From Phyllostachys edulis (lineage: Eukaryota; Streptophyta; Magnoliopsida; Poales; Poaceae), in assembly GCA_036346405.1 (NCBI GenBank), contig CM070559.1, forward strand, positions 43,952,518 to 44,016,517: a stretch of DNA of 64,000 nucleotides, given 5' to 3'. Both the position numbers and the translations under genes were made by a program. The notes beneath the pieces are model-generated. The model was not told where the DNA came from and did not search any database. It was given only the letters and a program-made list of their open reading frames with translations. The first letter of the stretch is position 1; every line of letters begins with the position of its first letter. Shown here one piece after another: positions 13,201 to 25,800 of this stretch.

Positions 13201-13750
13201 GAATTTTCTGACGAGTTGGGTACCAAGTTATGTTATGTACATGGCCCATCCCCGAGTAATGGGGCGGTCGAGCGTGCAAGCGGCCAAATAATGAGAGAAT
13301 TAAAACTTCGAGTCTTGACCGACTCATCAAGCGCTCGGGGCTTGGGTACAAAATTACCCTCGTATTATGGGCGATTCGTACAACTACCGATCAGACTCTG
13401 AGAGAAACACCTTTCTTTTTAGTCTTGGTCTTTGAAGCTATGCTTTCTCCGGAACTAAAGATACGGTCAACACAGTGAAACATTCACGGACTCCAACCAG
13501 GGAACAAATTGAGCAGATGATATTAATCTACTTGAAGAAAGGAGAAACCAGGCCCTAATTAGTTCGGCAATCTACCAACAAGCCTGCGAAGATACTACGA
13601 TCGTAAGGTTCAACCTCATGACCTTCTTTGTAGGTGACTTAGTATTGAGGCTTTGCCAATCCAAGTCTAATCGGAACAAACTTTCTCCCAAGTGGGAAGG
13701 TCCTTACGAGTGGTCGAAGTTACTCGTCGTGGTGATACGATTGGCAATGG
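10226..13750 (+). pseudogene. pol of Tat-like element (decayed)
   Basis: Pieces lie in gypsy order: protease with VLVDGGSSLNILF at 10233-10271; reverse transcriptase with the LNKACPK region near 11065 and the active-site motif YVDD at 11335-11346 (context EAYVDDLVVKS); RNase H with YFDGSLTLSGSG at about 12155-12190; and integrase with WGLDILGPFP-like sequence at about 12975-13010 and the NGAVERA motif near 13258-13280. Protease, reverse transcriptase, RNase H, integrase is the Ty3-gypsy order; Copia elements have integrase first. Stops and one-base gaps break every domain. Catalytic Asp-Asp of the polymerase is still readable. Confidence 0.85.
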
Positions 13751-13950
13751 AAGGCGGCTAGGTTCTCTCGAATTCTTGGAACATCGACCGATTCACGCAA
13801 GTTCTATGTGTAACCGACCATTAGGACAATAAAGAATCGGGTTTTTCTATCTCTATTGTCTTACTTTTGAGTAGTGCTTTCATTATTTTTCGACTATGTT
13901 TTAAACACCCGCTTTTTTCTTTACCTGGTCGGAAAGGCGAGATAACATCA

Positions 13951-14848
13951 CCTAGTCGAAGCCTCTCCTCTCGCATGTGGTCACGCCCACTAGAAGGAGT
14001 TTCCTAGTGTCGACTCGTTACTCGCTTTTATGGCCAACACAAAGAACTCGGGTTTTATTTAGTCGAAATATTTTTGAAGGCCAACTCTTTTCACCTTAGT
14101 TTATTTCTTGATTAATTTGAAAAATACTCTAAGAAGAGCGCACTTTCTCGATTTGCTTAACCGTCTTGGGTGTACTCGTTTCATCTCAAGCTGGTGGGAG
14201 GAAGAGACACATCTAGTCGAAGTTTCTCTCTCTCTGCGTGGTCCGCCCTTTGGAAGGAGCTTCTAGCTTTGTTCGGTTTCCTACTCTTGCTACGGGGCAG
14301 ACTTATCGAGTCCACTGGGAGAAGGACGAGTAAATATTTTAAAGTCCTCTAGGCGTTTGCTTAACTCAAGTTGCCGTTCTCGATTTGATTAAACTAGTCG
14401 GAGATGTTAACATTACCTAGTCGAAGCCTCTCCTCTCTTGCGTGGTCACCGCCCACTAGAAGGAACTTCCTAGTGTCAACTCGTTACCACCCTTTCGACC
14501 AGTGCATGACAATTGAGACCCAAAAACTACAAGTTAAACAAACCTCTCTATTTTCAGAAACCCTTTCTACAGACTATTTACTTAGTTTGTCTAAACAAAC
14601 TCAGCAAATAGTCGGGGGCTAGGATAATTTGATTTCAATTCTTAGTCTTTATTTCGTTAATTATCTTTTGAGTTACTAACTACTCGACAAGATGATTTGC
14701 GAGAGACAAAACTATTTACTTAGTTTTCACAAACTAAGCAAATAGTCGGGGGGCTAGGATAAAGTCATCACATTTGACTTCATTTCTTAGTCTTTAAATT
14801 AGTTAATTATCTTTTGAGTTACTAACTACTCGACAAGATGATTTGCGA
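13951..14848. repeat. Degenerate repeats 3' of pol, with purine-tract copies
   Basis: A CTAGTCGAAGCCTCTCCTCT-type segment recurs at 13951, about 14213 and 14416. A second, tighter duplication of 138 bp starts at 14573 and 14711, and each copy contains AAATAGTCGGGGG(G)CTAGGATAA. That string resembles the genuine polypurine tract before the 3' LTR (GGTGGGGGCTAGA), so the region may hold extra plus-strand priming sites, or may be remnants of an earlier element end. Confidence 0.65.
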
Positions 14849-14849
14849 G

Positions 14850-17800
14850 GAAAAAGATGGATTACATCAACAAAAACTGTTTTTCACAAGTTCATTACAG
14901 ACTACTCAAGAGGAGAGCCCAGCGCATCTCCTCTGAAACTTTCAAACCAGCGATTGCATCTCCTCCATCGGGCGTCTTCCTTCCGCTTCAGAGCGGTTGA
15001 AGTCGGCTTCAGTGGTTGCACATTAAGGTTGGGGTCATGAGCTTTAAGTTTTGCTAATGCATAACTTCTGCAGATTCGCCGCCTCCTTTATCGATTGACT
15101 TGGTTGGCCTTGAGTGGTCACGGATCTTGCAAAATCGACTTGATCCCCAATGGTACTTGTGTGAGCAGCTATTGTATCATCTTGAGAGTCTTTCCCTCAC
15201 TATGTAGCTCACCAAGCACATTGTTCAGGCGTGATGTTTCCTTGAAGTTTAATCTTCATTGCTTCCATCTCTGTTGGGTACAAGTCGAAGCCTCATGAGC
15301 TTTTTGTTTCGACCACTTGCTCGAAGAAATAAGATTGGTCAAACAAAAATAAACTCCTAGAGGAAAAAGAAAACAAAAATAATCACGGGTAAAAGAATTT
15401 CTTACCCACTAGTTGAGAATCAACTTCTTGACCTCTTCATTATGGGAAGCAACGGTCTCGGCATACTTTTTCTCCCATGATACAATATCCTCTACATTCT
15501 TCTTTGCAATAAGGGCGGTGCGGTTATAAATCACGGCTTTATCCGCGATTTGATCTCAAGTTCTCTCAATTTAACGTCCATTGCTAGAAAGGAAGTGGAA
15601 GTGAGAAAAGGAAATAACTTCGTAAAGGAATTGCGGGTAAAGAATTACTTACTTGATATTCGAGTTCTCGGCGTCTCAAGGTTTTGATCTTTATTTTTGG
15701 ACATACGAGTAAGCTCGTGAATAAGCGAAGTTTTCTCTCTAACTTCATTACGGAGCTTTTTCGTCTCGTCTTCTTTTTACGAAAAGAAGCAAGAGTTAGG
15801 TAAAGATCAAAGATATAAGCAGCCTTAAGTTCAGCACTTCTTGTTTAATTTTTCCTGCGACTTCATGGTTGCGAGTTAGCTTCTTTAAGCTTTTTAGGAG
15901 GTCTAATACCTCTTCCTAAACTTTTTCGACTCCTCTTTTTCATAATCGGCGAGTCGGCTAAGGTCTTAGGCGTCCTTTGTTTAACACGCAAGGATAACGG
16001 TGGACATGAGCATGGGTCAATCGATTGTAAGTTCTTCTACAACCATTGACCTAGTCGTAAGTTCTTCTCGACAAAGCCCTTTGGTCATAAGTCTTTTACG
16101 ACCATTACCTAGTCGTGAGTTTTTCCATGACAAATCCGTAAGCACTATATAAGTAGTCAAATCCAAGGTGACTATGAATAGCGGTGACTTACCACCTCTC
16201 TACTGTTTGCGAGTTCCTCTTTCTGTCGCGACTCTAGAAGTTGTCGATGATATTCACCAAACAACGACAATTTGCTCTATGGCTTTACGCAAGATGAAAA
16301 AAAAGCGGTGAAAACAAGAAGATTATACTGTATATATAAGTACGATTAAGTACTTACATTCATAGTTGATCGAGCAAACATCGAGTAAACCGACTCAGGA
16401 TCTTGACTTGTCTACCCTCGTGACTTGGTCCCACCAAACCTTCTCAAGGCGTTCATTATCAAAGGTATCCCTCTATTGGGAATATCGTTGGGATGGGGAC
16501 TTCGATCGCGAGATCGAAAGCGAAGACCCTCGATGGAAGCGAGGCCCAAAGAAGTCGGTAGAAGTTGAAATACTCTTCTTCTTGATTACGTAACCGGTTT
16601 CTCTTTGGATGCCGGAGGAACGTGCGCAGCGATCTCCTTTAAAGCACGGTGGGCCAGAACCGCCACCATCTTGACGGAGGCCTGCGGTTGCCTCTGTTCT
16701 ATCCACGACCATTCGGTGGTCGTGGCGACCGCCTCGATAGTCGCATTTGTTCTTTGGAGCTTTCACGACCATCTCGATTGGTCGCGGTATTCTTTGGAGC
16801 TTTCCACGACCATCTCGTGGTCGCAATTCTTCTTGGAGTCTCCACGACCATCTCTGTGGTCACCGTTGCTACTTGAGAGGTTGTAGCCGCTACCTTCTTG
16901 GGTACAACGGTACCTCATTGGTTGTCGTAACCACTTCAGCGCCACGACTTCCTCTACCACTGGGCGAGGATGATCCTCGACCACTTCCTTGTTGTCTCTC
17001 CGGCGGTGGAGAGGTAGCAATAAACTTCTCAGCGGAAGCATTCTCGAAATTTGAAGGAGTCGGGCTAAAAACAAACAAAAGGAAAGCAATTCAGGTTGTG
17101 AAAAGGAAAAAGGTAAATTCTGTTCTTACACTTTAGTATATTTCACATACCTCGCACCTTGGACCTAAGCAGAATTTGGGAGTCACTTTCCCAGCGGAAG
17201 ATTTCTTCTTCTCTCGACCATACGGTGAAGTTTGAGTTGAAGAATGGGCTTAGCCACGACCACGTCAGTGTCGTGGATTTTGAACGAGGACCATCTCTCG
17301 GTCTCGACTTTACGGATGGCGAGATCGGTCTCGACCACTCCAAGAGCAGCATTGCCATCACCATAGGCTCTCTTGGGCGGTATTATCCTTCACAAAAGAC
17401 ATAAAATCCTTCGGTTCTCCTTTTCCAAGTGCTTAACAAAACCGGGAGTGGCGAAGCTGCGAAAGATTTTTTGTCATAATAGAAGGGTACCTTGGCCTTG
17501 CGAGGTTTGCGCTTTAGAGGTTACTACTTGACCTCCTCCACTTGACTATTTTAGCCTCGGCTTGATTCGCGGCTATATGCGCCACAAGCTTTGTAGAGGA
17601 TCAGGTGAAGGACTAGAACTCGAGCTCGCCCCTCCTTTGTCGTCACCCTTAAAAGTCGGCGTCTCTTGGGCGAAGGAGCCGAGCCTTTGTCCTTTGTCAA
17701 CCCTGCACCGATGGTTATCGATCTGACTTCTTCATCATCCGCGATTTTCCATGCCTACTTTACGTAAAGCAAAAGCGAAAGAGAAGAATTACTAAGCGGT

Positions 17801-18243
17801 CGTAAGATTTTCTCGACCGATATCAAATCGTAAGTTTTTTCGACCTTTCCTCGGCAGTAAGATTTCCTACGGTCACGACTAAGTTGTAAGTTTTTTCTAC
17901 AACATTTCTCTAGTCGTAAGTTCTTTCTCGACTATAAAGTCTTAAAGATAAAATCAACTCTTGATTACCTTTAGGCGAACCATCCTTTCCTCTGCGGATC
18001 GACCGCAAGGATTTTAGGAACCGCCACACTAAGTGGCGGAGACTTCTCACAAACGAGTTTGACTCTAACGTCAATCTCCATTGGTGAAAGATCTGTTCAA
18101 GCAGATAAAGGCATCTTTTAAACAACTTTGTAGAAAGACCAAGCGAGAGCTAAGTCGAAAATTCACTTACCCTCGTTGTAGTCACTGGTTGGGTCTCATA
18201 GCCCCGAGTATCTCCACATAGGGATGCTCGTTTCTTCAAAGGA
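14850..18243. other. Long 3' non-gag-pol region of Tat-like element
   Basis: No plus-strand protein is recognisable. The minus strand probably holds the downstream part of the antisense ORF listed next, in broken frames. Short GTCGTAAGTT...CGACC motifs like those in the LTRs are scattered at about 16025-16130 and 17805-17935. A CCACGACCATCTC(G/T)TGGTCG-type string recurs at about 16700-16860. Confidence 0.45.
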
Positions 18244-19176
18244 CTAATTAGGCGTGTGATGAAATCTTTCACCACATGCCATCCGGTCGACCCTTCCTTC
18301 TTCAAGTCCTTGATAGCTTGAACATAAGGGCAATCCGTGATATCTTGAGTCGAATCCCATGAAGATTTCTTTTATTGACCTTTCCCACGAAAGAGGCATC
18401 TTCGAGTGACTTTCGGTAAAACCACCTCTTCCTCCATCCGCCACGAAGGCCGGGTGAAACTCTGAATATACTCCCTCGACTTCCCGTCGTGGAGTTTTAG
18501 ACCACAACTTCCGGCAATCCCGCTTGCCGAGACATTCCATAGAAATATTGGAAAAGCTCAAGGTCATAGGAATTCCTGTGCACGCCTCGCACAAATATCT
18601 GAAATCGCTCGGCATGGTGATGGAGTTAGGACCAAGGTTCACTAACTCCACCCCAAAATGCTCGAGCACTGAGATGAAAAAGGGGTGGCGAGCGTTCGAA
18701 GGCCACACTCACAATAAGCACGGAAGGCGGAATTTGCCCATTCTCCTGACGGCCAATCTTGCCCAATTGCGGAAGCCATTTCTAAGAGTCTTCTCTGGAA
18801 TCTTCCGTGCGACAACTAGGGCTTGAATCTTCGCGCATCCATCTCCGACTCTTCCCCTCGAAACTTTCTGGCCATCTCTCGGAAGCAGAAATTTTGGGTC
18901 GAAAAAGGGCACAATTGGAGTGGCGGCGGAGAAGGCAAAACGACTTCGGCGAGAAGGCAAGAGCTTGAAGAACAAAGCGAGGAGCAATTTGGGGAAAAGT
19001 AAGATCTTAGGTTTTACCCTCGGTGAGTATATATAACCGCGTACCTTGAGCCGAGGGGCGTGACATTCAAGGGTCGCCACCGTCTCGAGAACCGCTTCAG
19101 CGAGCGGGCTAGCAAGCGTCGTTTGAGATTCCCAGATGTCCGATTCGAGAAATTCAGGTTTGCGTTTACATCTCAA
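18244..19176 (-). pseudogene. Antisense additional ORF with gypsy-type PF04195-like domain
   Basis: Two abutting minus-strand frames (19176-18709 and 18708-18244) make about 310 codons with a break near 18709. The second contains HPFFISVLEHFGVEL, then LVNLGPNSI and FRYLCEACTGIP. These fit the domain long called putative gypsy-type transposon (Transposase_28, PF04195), typical of antisense ORFs in grass gypsy elements. Its function is unknown; it is not gag or pol. The run upstream (SRRSRFAFSA) is consistent with the Ser/Arg-rich start of such proteins. Further downstream exons or frames probably lie in 14850-18125. It is opposite to gag-pol, so it needs its own promoter in or near the 3' LTR. 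Confidence 0.6.
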
Positions 19177-19440
19177 GCGAAATTACTTCCTTGGTTAGAT
19201 CTTTTCAACCAAAGGAAATGATAATCGGAAAGTTCCTTCTTCCGATCACTATACTCGACCACCTTGTGATCGTAGAAATGCTTTTACGACCACTTGATAG
19301 TCGTAAGCAATTTTCTTGACCAAGCACATTTCGGTCAAAGTAGTATACAATCGAAGAGTTTTTCCTTCGATTATTTTCTCTGATCCTCTCATGATCGTAA
19401 GACCATCTAGAACCCTTTACCAAGTAAGTTGCTTTCACTT

Positions 19441-19456
19441 GAAGGTGGGGGCTAGA
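19441..19456 (+). other. Polypurine tract
   Basis: GAAGGTGGGGGCTAGA lies directly before the 3' LTR and would prime plus-strand DNA synthesis. Confidence 0.75.
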
Positions 19457-20186
19457 TGGCGAGATATAATAATCCTCATTTTACCTTTTATCTATAATTT
19501 TTATTATAGGTAAATATGGCGTCATGTGAACCGAGTGTACCCTTAATGTTATGAAGGAAGAACCAAATGGATGGTCGTAAGTTCTTCTCGACCACCCCTA
19601 TAGTCGTAAGTTATGCTACGACTATCCCATAATCGTAAGTCTTGCTACGACTACCTCATAATCGTAGATTCCTCTACGACTAGGTCAACCACGACCACCT
19701 TATAATCAAATGAACACTGCGAGACAAGTGGGTCTTATTGATTAAGGGATTCAACGATCATCATCTGTTGTTATTCTCTGAGAATAATGGCACGTAATAC
19801 CCATTATCTACGGTATATAGGCATTGGCGGCGTGGAGGAATTAATACACCGGTAATTACTACCAACATCGCAGATTCTGAAGTGATGGCGCCGCTTTACT
19901 GAGTGCTTGCCGCTCCTTCACGTACTATAAAAGGCGGCAACTAGAGAAAGGGAGAGGATCGAGCCATCGAGGAATACAAGCACTATCTGTAATAGTCTTA
20001 GTTTTTCCCCGATTGTTCAAGATATACACTCAATACCATACACACAGAGGAGTAGGGTTGTTATTCTCTCGGAGAAGGCCCGAACCTGTATAAAAATTCC
20101 CGTGTCAATCTCTCTGCATGATTCTATTCTAGGAGACCCCCCGAATCAAACAATCTTTACGTAAGTTTGGTTCTAAAACACCGACA
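19457..20186 (+). repeat. 3' LTR of Tat-like element
   Basis: It starts TGGCGAGA and ends ACACCGACA, 730 bp, the partner of 6971-7698. By hand alignment there are about 17 short gaps and fewer than ten clear substitutions between the two LTRs. Confidence 0.9.
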
Positions 20187-21989
20187 GGATGTAAATCGAG
20201 GACAAGTAAGAAGAACATGTGGAAGAAGAGATCAATATTTTGGGACTTACCTTATTGGGAGCACCTAGAAGTTCGCCCTTTGCATCGGCGTCATGCATGT
20301 AGAGAAGAATGTATGTGATGACTTGATTGGTCTCTTCTTGAACATTCGTGACAAAACAAAGGATGGTGTCAGCATGCGGCTTGACTTGGTTGATATGGAC
20401 ATCGGACTGAGTTAGCACCAACAAGGACCGATAAAGGATGACGTACCTTCCCCCGCTTGTTACACTCTGTCCAAGGCGAGAGAACCGAGCTGTGCGGTGC
20501 TTGCATGGCGTGAAAGTTCCGTCCGGTTACTCGCCAACATGAAGAAACTTGTTTCGATAAAAGATTTAAAGTTAATTGGCATGAAGTCTCATGATTGTCA
20601 TGTGTTGATGACACAAATGCTCCTGTTGCAATTAGAAGTATTTTGCGATCAAGGTCAGAGACAATCATGAGGGTATATTTTTTTTAACACAATTGCTCGG
20701 AAGGTCATCGATCTCGAAGGACTAGATGCTCTGCGGGGCGAGGTGGTAGCGACACTATGTGATCTTGAGATGTATTTCTCTCCGTCGTTTTTCGATATCA
20801 TGGTCCATCTCATTGTTCATATTGTGAGGGAGATAAAGATGTGCGGCCCGTGTTCCTCGTAGCATGTACCCGTTCGAGAGGTTTATAGAATTCTCAAGTC
20901 ATATGTCTGAGAATCGATCTCGGCGAGGGCGGCATCGTCGAAGGTTATGCTGGCGAAGAGGTCATTGAGTTACGCCTCGATTACATGGCTCAGTCGAGCC
21001 GATAGGTGTGCCTCGATCTCGCCATGAGGGAGGCTCGAGGTGTCGGGACCATCGGAAGAAAGCAATCACTCCAAATATGGATCGTATGCTCAAGCCCATT
21101 TCACGGTCTTGCAACACATGGTGAAGTGTCCCGTATATCAACCGGCACAAGGGCGTGCTTGACAATGAATCGCTGCGGCGGATATTTGGATCACGAGACA
21201 ACACAATGAGCGGTTCAACCAATGGTTGAAGGGCGACTTGCTAGGAGCTCGTCAAGTGATATCTTGATATGGTTGGCAAAGGGCCAACATTTACAGAGTT
21301 GTAACATGGCGAGATCTGACATAAATGGGTACACATTCTATCTGCAGCTCGGGATATAAAAGCACTAACGAGCAGCGGTGTCGTGATAGATGCATTCGAT
21401 GCCGATGGGTTTGAGGAGCTCCTATTATGGGCAAATAGAGGAGATATGGGAGCTCGACTCGTGCTTTTCAAGATCCCCTATTTGGTGCCGTTGGGTCCAT
21501 CTCCCACGGTGAAGGTCGACAAAGTCTGGCGTCACTACCGTGGACCTCGAGCGTGTCGGATACAAAGGCGAACCATTCGTCTTGGCTAACCAAGTTGTTC
21601 AAGTCTTCTATGTTACCGACCGGCAAATAAGAAGCGCCACGTAGTTCTTCATGGAAAAAGGAGGATTGTCGGAGTTGAGAATGTAGTGGGCGAGGAAGAA
21701 TACAATCAATTTGACGAGTTGCCTCCTTTCGAAGCGGCATAAGGGTCGAGGAAGAAGAACATGACGAAGCTAGCTACATACTGCGTCGATCATCATGAAG
21801 GGCTAATTTTTAAAGATTAATTGAACAATGTGTGTATATGTATATACATTACGATGAATGGTTAATTTTAGTTCATTTGAGTTAATTAATTGATTTGTCT
21901 TGTGAAATGGATGTGATTGTTTCTCAAATGAATGTGAATTGGATGTATATACATGTACTTGTTGTCTTTTCTACTTGTTTGAGAGGGCA

Positions 21990-22014
21990 TGGCTAGCATT
22001 TCTGAGGCTAGCCA
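21990..22014 (+). other. Conserved stem-loop, end of CACTA-1 module 1
   Basis: TGGCTAGC and GCTAGCCA form a perfect 8-bp stem around a 9-base loop (ATTTCTGAG). It lies about 170 bases after the TNPD gene and just before the internal subterminal repeats. The same structure occurs at three other equivalent places in the two CACTA copies. Confidence 0.8.
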
Positions 22015-22049
22015 ATAAGCAATCGATCTAGATATTAACCAATACAAAA

Positions 22050-22390
22050 TAATATCACGAGCGGTTTGAACTACTGAACCGTCTCACATGTATATCACAG
22101 AGCGGTTGTTTATCAAAACCGTGCATATACTATGTATATCACGAGATGGTTGTTTATTAACACCGTCATGATACATCATATATCATGAGCGGTTCTAAGT
22201 TAGAACCGTCGTGATATCATATATCACGAGCGGTTGTTTATTAAAATGCATGATTCATCTATATCACGAGCGGTTGTTTATTAAAACCGTGCAGCGATAC
22301 ATCGCGATATCACGAGCGGTTCTAAGTTAGAACCGTGCTCATGATAAGTATCACTGAGCGGTTCTAATTTAGAACCGTCTGTGATATCCA
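22050..22390. repeat. CACTA-1 internal block of subterminal-type repeats
   Basis: About eight units of ATCACGAGCGGTT...GAACCGT...GTGAT lie in the middle of the element. They are the same motif as at the two ends. Immediately after them comes TCCCTATTTACATTCGG, a TATA-like start for the second gene (TTTATATTTGG in CACTA-2), so the block also forms its promoter region. Confidence 0.8.
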
Positions 22391-22835
22391 TCCCTATTTA
22401 CATTCGGACTCTAGCTAGGGTTTGCCGTGCCGCCACTCTCAAGCGATTAAGTTTCTCAACTCCTCTCGCTCCTCCTCCCGAGCCCGTCGCCACTGCCCTC
22501 GCGCGCCTCCTCCTCGAGCCGGCTTCTCCTCCCCGAGCCCGCCGCCTCCTCCCTCCCGAGCAGCGGCGCGCCTCCCCTTCGCCGCCCTCGCTTTGCTCGT
22601 CTTGCTCCTGCTTTCGTCCGTCTCGTCGGCGCCTAAAGGTAACCAATGCCGAAGTTACCGATCGACCCCCACGCCCCTTTCCTAACTATTTCTATCAATA
22701 ATCTGTCATGGTCCTTCATGATAATTGTACATGTTTTAGGAATTTGTATTTGTTCTAGTCGAGTTATTCATATGGTATTTGTTTTGATCACGCTCTTTGG
22801 AATACATTGCAATGATAATTCTATTTCTTGTGAAG

Positions 22836-25800
22836 ATGTCTTCCGCTCATTCTGAGTCATCGGCTCATCGCCGCATCATGTGTCTGATGATGCACCATCC
22901 TCTGGAACAATATCCAACCGCGGTAGAAGAAGAGGAATATCGAAAAGGCCCACGGGCGATTTACCATCACGGAGTCGTCGATGCAGGACCTCTATCAATC
23001 CTCGCCGAGCGGCGTCCGCATTAGAAGAATGGTCGGAATAGTTGCGACGGAGCGGGTCAAGATCACCTATGATTCGTGGAAGGTGGTGCGGACCATCAAA
23101 ACCGCCAGGTTTGGCGGAAATTCTCGCATCGTTCAAGATCCGGAAGAACTCACGGACTCCCAGGCGACGACACGCAGCGTTGCTCTGGCGTGCAAAGCGT
23201 GGAAGAACTTCAAAGCACGCTTGTCAAGAACTACGTGGAGAAGGATCTGCCGCCCTTCCACAAGTATCTATTGTTGGAAGAGTCCTGGCCGCGAGTTTGT
23301 GGCGAAGAAGACACAGATGAATTTAAGAGTGAAAGTCACGGCGACACGGCCCTCGAGCAAAAACAAGCACCCCACGGACTTCGGCACGGCTGGTATGCGG
23401 GTAAAGCCCCGATATGGAGGGATCAGGAACAGCAGGCAAGCAGTTTGAATCTCTCCCTGCTATTTCCCGAGATCACTAATGTGCGCGCCCGACAGTGGTT
23501 ATTTGCGAGGTTATGTATTCGGCCTACGGGGGAAGTGTACTTTCCAAACCCCGAAGACCAGGAAGTGTCCCAACGCCTGGTAAGATATCGAACTACCTAG
23601 TTTGTAATTACTCCATAACTTCATAGGAAGTGAAATGACATGTCGGGCTATATTGCAGATAACGTTGAGTGCACAATCTTCCCAAGGCTCATTCCAGGCA
23701 GATAGGGAGAAAGATATACTCTCTGCGGCCCTAGGAAGCGATGAGCATCCGGTCGCACGAGAGGCGCCGGTGTTTTTGTTACATGGGAACAATGGTTCTA
23801 AGCGGACTCGGATCGTGCGGAGTAGGAAGAAAGCCAAAGCCGAGCACGATGCAAAGCTACGAGAGGATCTTCGTGCATCCCTCAGAGATGAGCTCACTGA
23901 AAAATTCAATCAATCCTTTGAGGAAAGGATTCGTGCGTTCGAGCAAAAGCAGATAGAGACCTTTGAGGAAAGGATTAAGGGATTGCAAATGCCAAGTCAG
24001 TTGGAAGCCCCTACCCCTACTATACCGCTAGCCAGCCCCCCCAAACATCCGAGAGTAGGTGGCGTCCAACCCTAACCCTACCACAATAGGTGATGACAGA
24101 TTTTCCGTCGATGACATCCGTAATAATTATTATCTCTGGAATGCTCAATCCATTGATAGGCTGTTGGAGTAGCTAATTTTGTATCGTTATATGCGAGGTG
24201 GCTCTGAAGTGCAAGCTCAAGTGAGATATGTCTCTGTTGCCCTAGATCTTTGCTTGGGGCGGTGTATCCATCCAGATCGGAGCTTTGGTGCAGTGCAAAT
24301 CTAGCGCCGTGTTTTATAAAAGTGAATGTGGGACGGTGTTTGTGCCAATTTCGAGGCCGTCCGTGAAAATTCCCCAAGCGATGAGGTCATGACTCTAGGG
24401 CAAGCCGTTGGAACATTCATCCAAATGGCCCAAGGAGGACATCTGCACCGAGCTACTGCTCGGTGTCAACTTCACGGAATGTCACGCAGCGGCATCAAGT
24501 CCACGGACCCGACCGCACCGGCTACTCAGACCGACATGGCAAGGGCATTGCTGATCACATGCATCTACACCTCGTGCTCGATCGACTCTTGTGAAGTCGA
24601 CCTATACAAAGCGAGGCAAGCAAGGGCAAGGGCAAATCGAAGGCGATCGAGTCCTCTCCTAATATCCCCTTCTGCCGTTGGCGGAAATACAAGCCAGGCG
24701 AGCCGTTGCTCGAGAAGTTAGACGACCCTACCCTAGGATTTGGATTGCACGGAATTGCATGCATGGTACATGGAATATCCAACAAGCGGTTGATCAACGA
24801 TGCTCGGGTGTCACCGTCAAGTTCAAGGAGCATCATTTTAACCACGTGTATCAAGACGCTGTCTTCACGGTGACCTTCGACGACTTGTTACGTCTCTTCA
24901 ACCTCGGCGAGCTCGGCGTCTCAATCATACGATCTTTGGATAATTGTAAGTGTGTATAATCACGGTCAATGTTCGTAATATCGATAAATGTTATATATAA
25001 CTCCTAGCTTTTGTATAATAGATACATGATCCGTGAAGCGAAAGAAGGAAATCACGGTAGGTTTCTCGACCCACACGTTGTCTCCGAAAGCAAAGCATCA
25101 CGGCGAATGCAACATTAAATCGAGAATAACGTTATAGATTTTTTCATGGCTCACCGCAACAAGGAATTCATACTTTTGCCCTACAACCGTAAGTAAGTAG
25201 TGTTGCACTCTGGCTATACTTGTTGATTTGTACTTTATAAGCAACACTAACTTAGGTTTAATGACCATCTTGACATACTGTGTAGGTTCCATTGGATTCT
25301 AATTGTAATTATACCAAAACGAAATCGTAATATACCTAGATTCCCTCAGAGGGCCACTCACAACTTCACCACTATCCGAGTTTAATCATCGGTAAACACA
25401 TTTCCTCCATAGAAACTCTATTGTAGTCTTTCCTTCCTTTGCAATGGCTAAGGCTAACTTCTTGAGTCACGTGGGTGTGTTGACGTGTTACATGCTAGAG
25501 GATGGAATATCAAGGAAGGACGCGGCACATGATCAAAAATTCGGTACTTGCTAGCTAGTACACATTAATCCTATATAACACTTCGTAGCAATGCCTCTCG
25601 AACTAACCAATTCTATTTTTGCGGTGCCACCAAAGAGTCACGGGCATAACGTCTGTGGATACTATGTTTGCTACAACATGCAACTACTCATCGGTTCGCG
25701 ATCACTAATGATCCTCGGGTTTGTCAATCTTTCAACAATTATTTCATATATACTTACCAATTTATATAAGCCCGAATTTAACCTTCATATCGACGGAGTT

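Larger units (their letters stand above)
6971..20186 (+). mobile_element. Tat-like Ty3-gypsy retrotransposon, 13.2 kb
   Basis: Two long terminal repeats of about 730 bp (6971-7698 and 19457-20186), a primer-binding site after the first and a purine-rich tract before the second define a complete element. Its TSD is GGATG (6966-6970 and 20187-20191). The same stretch in CACTA-2 (about 41625-41660) shows the undisturbed site. Gag, protease, reverse transcriptase, RNase H and integrase motifs lie in that order on the plus strand between about 7774 and 13750. They are followed by an unusually long 5.6-kb 3' region with an antisense ORF. That layout (long 3' region with an antisense additional ORF) is known for grass Tat-lineage elements such as Grande and RIRE2/3; assignment to Tat is inference. 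Confidence 0.9.
5450..21818 (+). pseudogene. TNPD-type (Tnp2) transposase of CACTA-1, interrupted
   Basis: The gene begins at ATG 5450 with the Transpos_assoc-type start seen as MDRSWMYA in CACTA-2. It runs to 6970, then continues at 20192 after the nested gypsy element and ends near 21818. Recognisable pieces are a GMNPFG segment (about 6430), an IYNLPPWLCMKRKY segment (about 6485), and after the insertion the KLIGMKSHDCHV-type and MYPFER-type segments of the Tnp2 catalytic region. It tracks the CACTA-2 copy closely but has many one-base gaps as well as stops, so no frame is long. TNPD supplies the DDE-type endonuclease that cuts CACTA ends; this copy cannot. It does keep about 50 bases near 5960-6010 (ending in the NELPKTT-type junction) that are missing from CACTA-2. 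Confidence 0.85.

Noticed and set aside
24066..24082. CCAACCCTAACCCTACC, telomere-like
   Set aside because: Only two telomere-type units inside a transposon gene.
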